DNA from: DATFDN01 sp963830565 | Lineage (GTDB): Bacteria; Pseudomonadota; Alphaproteobacteria; Acetobacterales; Acetobacteraceae | Direction: 5' to 3' | Length of the DNA stretch: 64,000 nucleotides | Assembly (NCBI GenBank): GCA_963830565.1 | Contig: CAWHMO010000003.1 | Location: 62,001 to 126,000, forward strand | Shown here: positions 1 through 8,082 of the stretch, piece by piece | How the letters are laid out: every line of letters starts with the position of its first letter | Numbering within the stretch: the first letter of the stretch is position 1 | Program-made: the position numbers and the translations under genes | The notes under the pieces: model-generated | The model's input: only the letters and a program-made list of their open reading frames with translations | Database searches by the model: none | Told to the model about the DNA's origin: nothing

Positions 1-563
1 TGCTCGGGATCCATGTTGGTCACGACGGCAATGACCGCAGGCAGGCGCAGGAAGCTGCCGTCGCTCTCGTCGGCCTCCACCACCATCCATTCGCCGGCGC
101 CAAGGCGCGTGTTGGTGCCATATGCGTTGATGATCCCGCCGTTGATGACCGTCGGGTCGAGATGCGCCGCCTCCAGCACCGCCGCGATCAGGCTGGTGGT
201 GGTGGTCTTGCCATGCGTGCCGCCGATCGCCACCGACCAGCGCAGCCGCATCAGCTCGGCCAGCATCTCGGCCCGCCGCACCACGGGAATGAAGCGGGCG
301 CGCGCGGCCTGCACTTCCGGATTGTCGCGCTTCACCGCCGAGGAGGTCACGACTACCCGCGCCTGGGCGAGATTGGCCGCATCGTGGCCGATCGCGACCG
401 CAATGCCCGCCTCGCGCAGCCGGCGCACATTGGCCGAATCCGCGATGTCACTGCCCTGCACGCTGTAGCCGAGATTGTGCAGCACCTCGGCGATACCGGA
501 CATGCCGATGCCGCCGATGCCGATGAAATGGATGGTGCCGATCGAGAGCGGCAGTGCCCTCAT
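1..563 (-). CDS. murC: UDP-N-acetylmuramate--L-alanine ligase MurC (N-terminal part)
   Basis: This is the N-terminal 187 or so residues of MurC, the cytoplasmic ATP-dependent ligase that adds L-Ala to UDP-MurNAc. The translation begins MRALPLSIGTIHFIGIGGIG, the Rossmann-like UDP-binding start of MurC. Further in it has the ATP-loop GGTHGKTTTT near residues 113-122 and EADESDGSF, both family hallmarks. The start ATG overlaps the murG stop in an ATGA motif, which fixes the start. The gene is cut by the left edge of the window, so its C-terminal two thirds are not seen. Confidence 0.95.
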   Translation of the reverse strand, partial: MRALPLSIGTIHFIGIGGIGMSGIAEVLHNLGYSVQGSDIADSANVRRLREAGIAVAIGHDAANLAQARVVVTSSAVKRDNPEVQAARARFIPVVRRAEMLAELMRLRWSVAIGGTHGKTTTTSLIAAVLEAAHLDPTVINGGIINAYGTNTRLGAGEWMVVEADESDGSFLRLPAVIAVVTNMDPE

Positions 564-1672
564 GCGCGGGCCTCCTGTGCGATGAGGGTGTCGATCAAGT
601 CGGCGAGGCGCTGCGCGGCGTCGGGGTGCGCCAGTCCGCGCGCGGCGATGGCGACGGCATCGAGCCTGGCAGGAGCGTCAAGCAGGTCGGACAGATGCGC
701 GGCCAGCACATCCGCCGTCAGCTCACGCTGCGCGATCATGATGGCGCCCGCTTCCACCAGCGCGCGCGCGTTGGCGCTCTGGTGATCGTCGATGGCGCCG
801 GGCAGCGGGAGGAGGATGGCCGGACGGCCGGCGACGGCCAGCTCGGCGACGGTCGAGGCGCCCGCGCGGGCGATGACCAGATGCGCCTCGGACAGGCGCG
901 CGGCGACGTCAGGGAAGAACGCAGCGAGTTCCGCCGGCACGCCGGTCTCGGCATAGGCCGCGCCCACGCGCGCCAGATCCTCGGCGCGGCATTGCTGGAC
1001 CACCGACAGGCGGCCCCGCAATGCTCGCGGCAACGCGGCCACGGCCGCCGGCACGACATCGCTCAGCACGCGCGCGCCGAGCGAGCCGCCGAGCACCAGC
1101 AGGCGCAGCGTGCCGCCCTCGTCCGGGGCGACATAGGGCGGAATTGCCGCTACTGCTGGGCGCACCGGATTGCCGGTGAGGACCGCGCGCACGCCGGAGG
1201 GCACGCGCGCGGTGTCGGCGAAGCTCAGGGCGAGCGCGTCGGCATGGGGCGCGAGGAAGCGGTTGGCGCGGCCGAGCACGGCGTTCTGCTCGTGCAGGAT
1301 CACCTTCGGCCGCCGCGCCAGGCTGCGCGCCGCGAGCACCGGCGGCACGGACGGATAACCGCCGAATGCAACCACCATGCTCGCATCAAGCCGCGCCAGC
1401 GCGCGCCGCGCCTGGGCAACGCCCGCGGCCAGCGCAACAACCGCGCGCGCCGCGCGCGCCGCGCCGCGCCCGGCGATGCCAGCCCCGCTCAGCACGAGCC
1501 GCTCGCGCCCGGCGAATATTGGACTGTCCAGCGCGCCCGAGCGTGTGTCGGTCATCAGCACGATGCGCTGACCGCGCGCGATGAGCGCGGACGACAGCGC
1601 CTCGGCCGGGAACACATGCCCACCGGTGCCGCCGGCAGCGATGATGACGGGATGCGCCGTCGGGCCTCTCAT
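560..1672 (-). CDS. murG: UDP-GlcNAc--lipid I GlcNAc transferase MurG
   Basis: MurG is the peripheral inner-membrane GT28 glycosyltransferase that converts lipid I to lipid II. The 370-residue product matches the usual length of about 355-370. GGTGGHVFPA at residues 14-23 is the N-terminal Gly-rich donor/lipid loop, HEQN at 127-130 is the conserved acceptor motif, and a second Gly-rich patch is followed by the C-terminal PLPGAIDDHQ UDP-GlcNAc-binding motif. It lies between ftsW and murC with 4-base overlaps on both sides, so the genes are translationally coupled. Confidence 0.97.
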   Translation of the reverse strand: MRGPTAHPVIIAAGGTGGHVFPAEALSSALIARGQRIVLMTDTRSGALDSPIFAGRERLVLSGAGIAGRGAARAARAVVALAAGVAQARRALARLDASMVVAFGGYPSVPPVLAARSLARRPKVILHEQNAVLGRANRFLAPHADALALSFADTARVPSGVRAVLTGNPVRPAVAAIPPYVAPDEGGTLRLLVLGGSLGARVLSDVVPAAVAALPRALRGRLSVVQQCRAEDLARVGAAYAETGVPAELAAFFPDVAARLSEAHLVIARAGASTVAELAVAGRPAILLPLPGAIDDHQSANARALVEAGAIMIAQRELTADVLAAHLSDLLDAPARLDAVAIAARGLAHPDAAQRLADLIDTLIAQEARA

Positions 1673-2787
1673 GGCGCCTCCTCGCGGGCACGGCCGCGCG
1701 TCAGCGCGAGCAGCATCCCCATGCCCAGCGCCACCGCAATCGCCGAGGAGCCGCCATAGGAGATGAACGGAAGGGTCATTCCCTTGGTCGGGATCAGTTG
1801 CAGCGTGGAGGCCATGTTGACGAAGGCTTGCAGGCCGAAGCCGGTCAGCAGCCCGGCGCAGGCCAGCACGGTGAACAGGTCCGGCTGCTGCAACAGTCGC
1901 AGCAGGCCGCGCACCACGATGAAGGCGAACACGCCGAGGATGAGGAGACAGACCACCGTCCCGAACTCCTCGCCGGCGACGGCGAACACGAAATCGGCAT
2001 GCGCGTCCGGCAGCACGTCCTTGACCCGGCCCTCCCCCGGTCCGCGCCCCAGCAGCCCCCCATTGCCGAACGCCTCGAGCGCCGTCGTCACCTGATAGGT
2101 GTTGGAATCATGCGGATGCAGGAACTCCTGCACACGCACCTGCACGTGCGGAAAGAACGTGTAGGCGGCGACCGCGGCGGAGCAGATGCCGGCCATGCCG
2201 ACGCCGACGAAGAACAGGTTCAGCCCGTCGATGAAGAGCTGCGTAAAGTAGACGGCGGTGATGACCGCCGTCATGCCGATGTCCGGCTGCTCCTTCAGCA
2301 GCAGCACGATCAGCAGATAGATGCCGGCAGCGGCGAACTGGCCGGGGAAGCGATTCCGCTGTCCCTCGCTCACCAGCCAGGCCGCAACTACCGCGAAGCA
2401 GGGCTTGAGGAACTCGCTCGGCTGCAAGGAGAGGCCGGGCAGCGCGATCCAGCGTCGCGCACCTTTGATCTCCACGCCGATCACCAGAGTCGCCGCCGTC
2501 AGCGCCAGTGCGACGATGCAGCCCACGATCGCGAGCCGTCGCACCCCACGCGGCGACAGCAGCGAAACGCCGCAGACGATGGCTCCCGCCAGCGCCAGGA
2601 ACAGCACCTGCTTGACAATGAGCGCGTTGCGCGGATCGCCAATGCGCTCGGCGACCGCGGGGCTCGCGGCCAGGATCAGGACGTAGCCGAAGCCGATCAG
2701 CAGGCCGACCGCGCCCAGGGTCCAGCGGTCGACACTCCACCACCAGCGGCCCAGGGTCGAGGTATCGGCGCGCGACAGCGTCGGCAT
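1669..2787 (-). CDS. ftsW: lipid II polymerase / cell division protein FtsW
   Basis: FtsW is the SEDS-family septal peptidoglycan glycosyltransferase that works with the transpeptidase FtsI. The 372-residue product has about ten hydrophobic segments. It carries SEDS motifs such as GARRWI, LQPSEFLK, KEQPDIG and the C-terminal PFISYGGSS. The start MPTLSRADTS was chosen because its ATG shares one base with the murD stop; upstream in-frame sequence is only an antisense-like extension. Its position between murD and murG is the standard dcw order. Confidence 0.96.
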   Translation of the reverse strand: MPTLSRADTSTLGRWWWSVDRWTLGAVGLLIGFGYVLILAASPAVAERIGDPRNALIVKQVLFLALAGAIVCGVSLLSPRGVRRLAIVGCIVALALTAATLVIGVEIKGARRWIALPGLSLQPSEFLKPCFAVVAAWLVSEGQRNRFPGQFAAAGIYLLIVLLLKEQPDIGMTAVITAVYFTQLFIDGLNLFFVGVGMAGICSAAVAAYTFFPHVQVRVQEFLHPHDSNTYQVTTALEAFGNGGLLGRGPGEGRVKDVLPDAHADFVFAVAGEEFGTVVCLLILGVFAFIVVRGLLRLLQQPDLFTVLACAGLLTGFGLQAFVNMASTLQLIPTKGMTLPFISYGGSSAIAVALGMGMLLALTRGRAREEAP

Positions 2788-4154
2788 CAGGCGGCCCTCT
2801 CGCGGGCGAGCTCGGCGACCAGTGCAGCGAATTGCGCACCGCGTGCCTCGAAGCCGCTGAACTGGTCGAAGCTCGCGCAAGCCGGCGACAGCAGCACGAC
2901 CGCGCCGGTTCCCCGCGCGGCGGCCAGCGCGGCAGGAACCGCGTTTTCCAGCGTGCCGACGACCTCGTGGGCGACGCCGTGGCGCGCGAGCGTGGCCGCA
3001 AGCAATGGCGCGTCTCGGCCGATCAGCAGCGCGCGAGCAATGCGCGGAAAGAACGGCGCGAGCAATTCGATCCCGCCGGCCTTCGCCTGTCCGCCGGCGA
3101 TCCACACCAGCCGGTCATAGCAGCCGAGCGCGCGCGCGGCGGCATCCGCATTGGTCGCCTTACTGTCGTCGATAAAGCCGATGTCGGCGACATGACCGAC
3201 CAGTTGCTGTCGGTGCGGCAGGCCGGGGAAGGTTTTGATCCCTTGCGCCACCTGTGCGCGCGTCGCACCGAGGGCCATCGCCATCGCCGCTGCTGCCGCC
3301 GCGTTTTGCGCATTATGTGCGCCCGGCAGCGCGGGAGCGGTCCGCATCGCGACGATCGGGCCAGCGACATCGCGCAGCATCCCGGCATCGGACCAGATAT
3401 CAGCCCGCGACGCGCCCGAGACGGTGAAGACTCGTGCTGGGCAGGTGCGCAGCCAAGTCGCAGTCAAGGCGCTTGGCTCGTCATCGATTCCGACAACCGC
3501 CAAATCATACGGACGCTGACGCGCGAATACCGCGCGTTTGGCCGCTTCGTATCCGGCCATGTCGCCGTGCCTGTCGAGGTGGTCGGCGCTGAGGTTGAGC
3601 ATCGCAGCCACATCGAAGCGGGCACTTGCGATTCGCTCCAACATGTAACTTGACATCTCGAGCACGTACACGCCGTCGTGGCTCAGCAGCGGCAACGCAA
3701 GTGAAGCGGTCCCGAGGTTGCCGCCGGCGGCAACCGGAGTACCCGCGGCGGCCAGGATATGCGCAAGCAGCGCGGTGGTGGTCGATTTGCCGTTGGTGCC
3801 GGTGATGCCGACGAAACGCGCCGCCGATCCCGCCGCGCGCACCGCACGGAACAGCAGCTCGGCGTCGGACAGGACCGGCCAGCCCTGCGCGGCGGCCAGC
3901 GCGGCGATCTCGTGTGGACGCGGCAGAGTGTGTGGGATGCCGGGGGAGAGCACGAGCGCGTCCAGCCGGTCACCCGCAATGGGTGGGCGAAGTACTAGGC
4001 CCTCGGCTTGCGCCCGAGCCGCCGCGTCGTCGTCCCAGGCGAGCACCTCGGCGCCCATCGCGGTCAATGCGCGCGCCGCCGGGAGGCCGTTGCGGCCGAG
4101 ACCGACGACGGCGAAGCGCGTCCCGGCGAACAAATCGGGCGGGAAATCGCTCAT
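2787..4154 (-). CDS. murD: UDP-N-acetylmuramoyl-L-alanine--D-glutamate ligase MurD
   Basis: MurD adds D-Glu to UDP-MurNAc-L-Ala in the cytoplasm. The 455-residue product has the N-terminal Rossmann segment VVGLGRNG, the ATP loop GITGTNGKSTTTAL, the Mg-site region NLSADHLDRH and the DSKATNADAA motif of Mur ligases. The start MSDFPPDLFAG gives an ATGA overlap with the mraY stop. Alphaproteobacterial MurD is usually 440-470 residues, so this copy looks complete. Confidence 0.96.
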   Translation of the reverse strand: MSDFPPDLFAGTRFAVVGLGRNGLPAARALTAMGAEVLAWDDDAAARAQAEGLVLRPPIAGDRLDALVLSPGIPHTLPRPHEIAALAAAQGWPVLSDAELLFRAVRAAGSAARFVGITGTNGKSTTTALLAHILAAAGTPVAAGGNLGTASLALPLLSHDGVYVLEMSSYMLERIASARFDVAAMLNLSADHLDRHGDMAGYEAAKRAVFARQRPYDLAVVGIDDEPSALTATWLRTCPARVFTVSGASRADIWSDAGMLRDVAGPIVAMRTAPALPGAHNAQNAAAAAAMAMALGATRAQVAQGIKTFPGLPHRQQLVGHVADIGFIDDSKATNADAAARALGCYDRLVWIAGGQAKAGGIELLAPFFPRIARALLIGRDAPLLAATLARHGVAHEVVGTLENAVPAALAAARGTGAVVLLSPACASFDQFSGFEARGAQFAALVAELARERAA

Positions 4155-5239
4155 CGGATCTTCAAGGTCGCCAGGCCGATCAGGGCCAGGATGAAGGAGA
4201 TGATCCAGAATCGGATCACGATGGTGGGCTCCGCCCAGCCCTTCTTCTCGAAATGATGGTGCAGGGGCGCCATCAGGAACACGCGGGTGCCGGTGCGCTT
4301 GAACCAGAACACCTGGATGATGACGGAGACGGTCTCGACCACGAATAGCCCGCCCACGATCATCAGCACGATCTCGTGCTTGGTGGCGACCGCCACCACG
4401 CCGAGCGCGCCGCCTAGCGCGAGGCTTCCGGTGTCGCCCATGAACACCGCGGCCGGCGGAGCATTGAACCACAGGAAGCCGAGGCCGGCGCCGATCAGCG
4501 CCGCGCAGAATACCGCCAGTTCGCCCGAGCCCGGAACGGGATGCAGCTGAAGGTAATCGGCGAAGACGCGGTTGCCGACGAGATAGGCGATCAGCGCGAA
4601 GACGCCGGCCGTTATGATGGTCGGCACGATGGCGAGCCCGTCCAGCCCGTCGGTCAGGTTGACCGCGTTCGACGAACCCACCATCACGAACATGCCCCAG
4701 ATCGGGAAAAACCAGCCGAGCCGCGGCGCCACGTCCTTGAACACCGGCACCGCGAGCGCGTCGCCCAGCACATTGTCGGTGGTGCGCATCACCCAGTACG
4801 CAACCGCCAAACCGATTACTGCCTGCACGATCAGCTTGACGCGGCCCGGGACGCCGCGGTGGTTTCTCTTGGAGAGCTTCAGGTAGTCATCGGCGAAGCC
4901 GAGCAGCCCGTAACCCAGCGTGACCAGCATCGCCGCCCAGACATACTGGTTGCGCAGATCGACCCAGAGCACGGTGGACACCAGCCAGGCGACCAGAATC
5001 ATGACGCCGCCCATGGTGGGCGTGCCCTGCTTCTCCAGGATGTGGCGCTCCGGCCCGTCCAGGCGGATCGGCTGTCCCTGCCGCTGCTTCATGCGCAGCC
5101 AGCGGATCAGCGCCGGGCCGATGATGAAGCTCACCACCAGCGCCGTCATGCAGGCCGCGCCCGAGCGGAAGGTGATGTAGCGGAACAGGTTGAAAAGCGC
5201 GAAATGGTTCGCGAACGGCTGGGACAGGTCGTACAGCAT
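4151..5239 (-). CDS. mraY: phospho-N-acetylmuramoyl-pentapeptide-transferase MraY
   Basis: MraY is the polytopic inner-membrane enzyme that joins phospho-MurNAc-pentapeptide to undecaprenyl phosphate, giving lipid I. The 362 residues match the family length of about 360. Visible motifs are TPTMGG, the Asp-Asp pair in GFADDYLK, NAVNLTDGLDGLA, and the His-rich APLHHHFEKKGW near the C-terminus, with about ten membrane segments. The start shares one base with the murF stop. Confidence 0.97.
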   Translation of the reverse strand: MLYDLSQPFANHFALFNLFRYITFRSGAACMTALVVSFIIGPALIRWLRMKQRQGQPIRLDGPERHILEKQGTPTMGGVMILVAWLVSTVLWVDLRNQYVWAAMLVTLGYGLLGFADDYLKLSKRNHRGVPGRVKLIVQAVIGLAVAYWVMRTTDNVLGDALAVPVFKDVAPRLGWFFPIWGMFVMVGSSNAVNLTDGLDGLAIVPTIITAGVFALIAYLVGNRVFADYLQLHPVPGSGELAVFCAALIGAGLGFLWFNAPPAAVFMGDTGSLALGGALGVVAVATKHEIVLMIVGGLFVVETVSVIIQVFWFKRTGTRVFLMAPLHHHFEKKGWAEPTIVIRFWIISFILALIGLATLKIR

Positions 5240-6603
5240 CAGGCGGTCTCCATCATCGGGTCGAGCGTGGAGACGACCAGCCGCATGCGGCTGCCGAGGC
5301 TACCCTTGACCAGAACCACGTCGCCCGGACGTAGAGCGTCGATGACGATTCCCGCCAGAACCGCGGCGTCGCTTGCATGCGCGCCCCGCCGCGCCGGCGT
5401 GATGTTGTCGTGCAGACCGCGCATCAGCGCCCCGCAGGTGAAGACCAGATCCGCGGTCGCCGCCGCATCAGGCGCGAGCGCGGCGTGCTCGGCCGGGCCA
5501 TGCTCGCCCAACTCCAGCATGTCGCCCAGGACCGCAATCCGGCGTGCGCCCGGCTGCAATGCGAGCACGGCAAGCGCGGCACGCATCGAGGCGGCGTTCG
5601 CGTTGTAGCTCTCGTCGATCAGCACGGCGCTGCCGCCGGGAACGGCGATCCGCCGCCGCGAACCGCGTCCGGCAACCGGGACGAAGCCGGCCAGCGCGCG
5701 TGCCGCCACCTGCGCGTCGGCGCCCAGCGCCTCGGCCGCTGCGAGCGCGGCGAGCGCGTTCATCGCCATGTGTCGCCCCGGCGCGGACAGGCGCAGACGC
5801 AGCGTGCGTCCGCGGATGCGAATCGCAAGTTCGCTGCCGTCGCCATCGGCATGAGCCTCGATCAGCCGCGCATCCGCGTCCGGCGTCGCCCCGAAGGTCG
5901 TGACCCGCGCCGCGCCGGCCTCGGCGCGCAACAAGGCGAGATAGGGCGAGTCGGCGGGCAGCACCGCAATGCCGCCTGGCTCCAAGCCGTGCAGGATCGC
6001 TGCCTTTTCGCGCGCGATCGCTTCGACGCTGCCCAGATTGCCGATATGCGCCGACTCGATCGTCGTGATCACCGCGACATGCGGGCGCGCGAGTCGGGCG
6101 AGCGGCGCGATCTCGCCCGGCTGGTTCATGCCGATCTCGGCGACGCAGAACCGGAACTCTGCAGGCAAGCGTGCCAGGGTGAGCGGCACCCCCCAATGGT
6201 TGTTGTAGGATGCCGCCGCCGCATGGGTCTGCCCTTGCGTGCTCAGCGCAGTCCGCAGCATCTCCTTGGTCGTGGTCTTGCCGACGCTGCCGGTGATCGC
6301 GGCGAGACGCCCGGCGAAGCGCGTACGCCCGGCGGCGCCGAGGCGGGTCAGGCCGGAAAGCGTATCGGCAACGCGAAGCGTGGGGCCGGGGGCATCGGCG
6401 TGGACCATGGCTCCGGCCGCGCCGCGCGCGATCGCGTCGGCGACATGCGAGTGCCCGTCGCCATGCTCGCCGCGCAGCGCGACGAACAGATCGCCCGGCG
6501 CGATGGTGCGCGTATCGATAGAGACGCCGGTGACATCGAACGGCGCCGATAGGGTGCCGTGCGTCGCCTCGGCCAGTGCGTCGGCGGTCCAGAGGGGAGT
6601 CAT
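5239..6603 (-). CDS. murF: UDP-N-acetylmuramoyl-tripeptide--D-Ala-D-Ala ligase MurF
   Basis: MurF adds the D-Ala-D-Ala dipeptide to finish the UDP-MurNAc pentapeptide. The 454-residue product starts MTPLWTADALAEAT. It has the SIDTRTIAPGDLFVAL N-terminal motif, the ATP loop ITGSVGKTTTKEML, EIGMNQPGEI and DESYNANAASM, all typical of MurF. The start overlaps the murE stop in an ATGA motif; the longer open frame upstream is a shadow inside murE. Confidence 0.96.
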   Translation of the reverse strand: MTPLWTADALAEATHGTLSAPFDVTGVSIDTRTIAPGDLFVALRGEHGDGHSHVADAIARGAAGAMVHADAPGPTLRVADTLSGLTRLGAAGRTRFAGRLAAITGSVGKTTTKEMLRTALSTQGQTHAAAASYNNHWGVPLTLARLPAEFRFCVAEIGMNQPGEIAPLARLARPHVAVITTIESAHIGNLGSVEAIAREKAAILHGLEPGGIAVLPADSPYLALLRAEAGAARVTTFGATPDADARLIEAHADGDGSELAIRIRGRTLRLRLSAPGRHMAMNALAALAAAEALGADAQVAARALAGFVPVAGRGSRRRIAVPGGSAVLIDESYNANAASMRAALAVLALQPGARRIAVLGDMLELGEHGPAEHAALAPDAAATADLVFTCGALMRGLHDNITPARRGAHASDAAVLAGIVIDALRPGDVVLVKGSLGSRMRLVVSTLDPMMETA

Positions 6604-8078
6604 GAGCGAGTGTCCACCTCTCCCGCCCGCGGGAGAGGCGAATGGAGCAGCCCACGCACCACGCTCACATCGTCGAACGGGACCACCTGATTGCCGATAG
6701 TCTGTCCCTGTTCGTGGCCCTTTCCGGCGACCGCCAGCACGTCGCCCGGCGCGAGACTTTCCAGCGCCGCCTCGATCGCTCGCTCCCGGCCCCCGATCTC
6801 GTGCGCGCCGGGGCAGGCGGCCAGGATGGCGGCGCGGATCGCGGCCGGGGATTCGCCGCGCGGGTTGTCGTCGGTCACGATCACCAAGTCCGCGGTGCGG
6901 GCCGCCACGGCGCCCATTAACGGACGCTTGCCCGGATCGCGGTCGCCCCCGGCGCCGAACACCAGATGCAGCCGGCCCGCCGTATGCGGCCGCAGCGCGC
7001 GCGCCAGACGCTCCAGCGCGTCCGGCGTGTGGGCGTAATCGACATAGACACAAGCGCCATTGGGCAAACACGCCGCGCGCTCCATCCGCCCGCGCACGCC
7101 GACCAAACGCGGCAGGCGATCGAGGGCGTCGTCGTCGCCGAGCGCCATCGCCAGTGCTGCGGCCAGCAACGCATTGTCGGCCTGGAACCGGCCGGGCAGC
7201 TTCAGCGGGATCACCCGGCGTGCCCCGTTCGCCTCGACTTCCAGCTCCTGCCCGTCCGGCCGCGGCCGGACGGCGTGCAGCCGCAGATCTCCCGCCTCGC
7301 CGACCGTGCGCAAGTCGATCCGGCGTCGCGCCGCGATGGCACGCAACGCTTCGAGCGTTGCCGGGTCCATGTCGGCGTTGGCGACGGCGGGCGCACCTCG
7401 CGGCAGCAACTCCGCGAACAGCCGCAGCTTGGCGGCGCGATACGCGGCGTCGGTGCCGTGATAGTCGAGATGGTCGCGGGTCAGGTTACTGAATCCCGCG
7501 GCAGCCAGGCGCACGCCGTCCAGCCGGAACTGGTCCAGCCCGTGCGAGGACGCCTCCATCGCGGCCCGCCGCACCCCGGCGCGGGCCAGCGCGGACAATG
7601 TTGCCGCGAGCGTCACCGGATCGGGGGTGGTGAGCCCTGGCCCGGGCGGGAAACCGGGCGCGTTCAGGCCTAGCGTGCCGAGGCTCGCGGCCGGGCCACC
7701 GCCCGCCGCCCAGATCTGGCGCAGGAACTCCACCGTGCTGGTCTTGCCGTTGGTCCCGGTGACGGCGACCACCTGCTCGGGCTGCGGGCCGGCAAACAGG
7801 GCGGCGAATTGTGCCAGCCGCCGCCGCGGCTCGGGATCGGCCAGCAGCGGGCGCGGCGGCACGCCTTCGGGCCAGGTCGTGCCGGCCGGAGCGAGCACGG
7901 CGCAAGCGCCGCGCGCCACCGCTTCGGCGATGAAGGCGCGTCCATCGGCCCGGCTGCCGGGAAGGGCGGCGAACAAGGTGCCTGGCGCGACAAGCCGGCT
8001 GTCAGCCGTTACCCGCGCGAGGTCAAGCGCGCCGGCTTCCGCCCAGCTTGGCGGCGGTGCCGGCTCGAGCCGCGTCAT
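6600..8078 (-). CDS. murE: UDP-N-acetylmuramoyl-L-alanyl-D-glutamate--2,6-diaminopimelate ligase MurE
   Basis: MurE adds meso-diaminopimelate to the stem peptide. The 492-residue product shows DSRLVAPGTLFAALPG, the ATP loop VTGTNGKTSTVEF, EASSHGLDQ, DYAHTPDALERLA and DDNPRGESP. DNPR is the motif that specifies diaminopimelate rather than lysine. The start MTRLEPAPPPS lies four bases after the ftsI stop. The last dozen codons (HSPLPRAGEVDTRS) are encoded by a REP-like inverted repeat, so the C-terminus seems to have been extended by the repeat. Confidence 0.95.
   Translation of the reverse strand: MTRLEPAPPPSWAEAGALDLARVTADSRLVAPGTLFAALPGSRADGRAFIAEAVARGACAVLAPAGTTWPEGVPPRPLLADPEPRRRLAQFAALFAGPQPEQVVAVTGTNGKTSTVEFLRQIWAAGGGPAASLGTLGLNAPGFPPGPGLTTPDPVTLAATLSALARAGVRRAAMEASSHGLDQFRLDGVRLAAAGFSNLTRDHLDYHGTDAAYRAAKLRLFAELLPRGAPAVANADMDPATLEALRAIAARRRIDLRTVGEAGDLRLHAVRPRPDGQELEVEANGARRVIPLKLPGRFQADNALLAAALAMALGDDDALDRLPRLVGVRGRMERAACLPNGACVYVDYAHTPDALERLARALRPHTAGRLHLVFGAGGDRDPGKRPLMGAVAARTADLVIVTDDNPRGESPAAIRAAILAACPGAHEIGGRERAIEAALESLAPGDVLAVAGKGHEQGQTIGNQVVPFDDVSVVRGLLHSPLPRAGEVDTRS
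6617..6638. repeat. REP-like inverted repeat inside the murE 3' end
   Basis: CCTCTCCCGC and GCGGGAGAGG form a perfect 10-bp stem with a 2-base loop. The same core occurs in an intergenic position at 31406-31429. Here it lies inside the last codons of murE, where it encodes SPLPRAGE. Confidence 0.6.
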
Positions 8079-8082
8079 GAGT

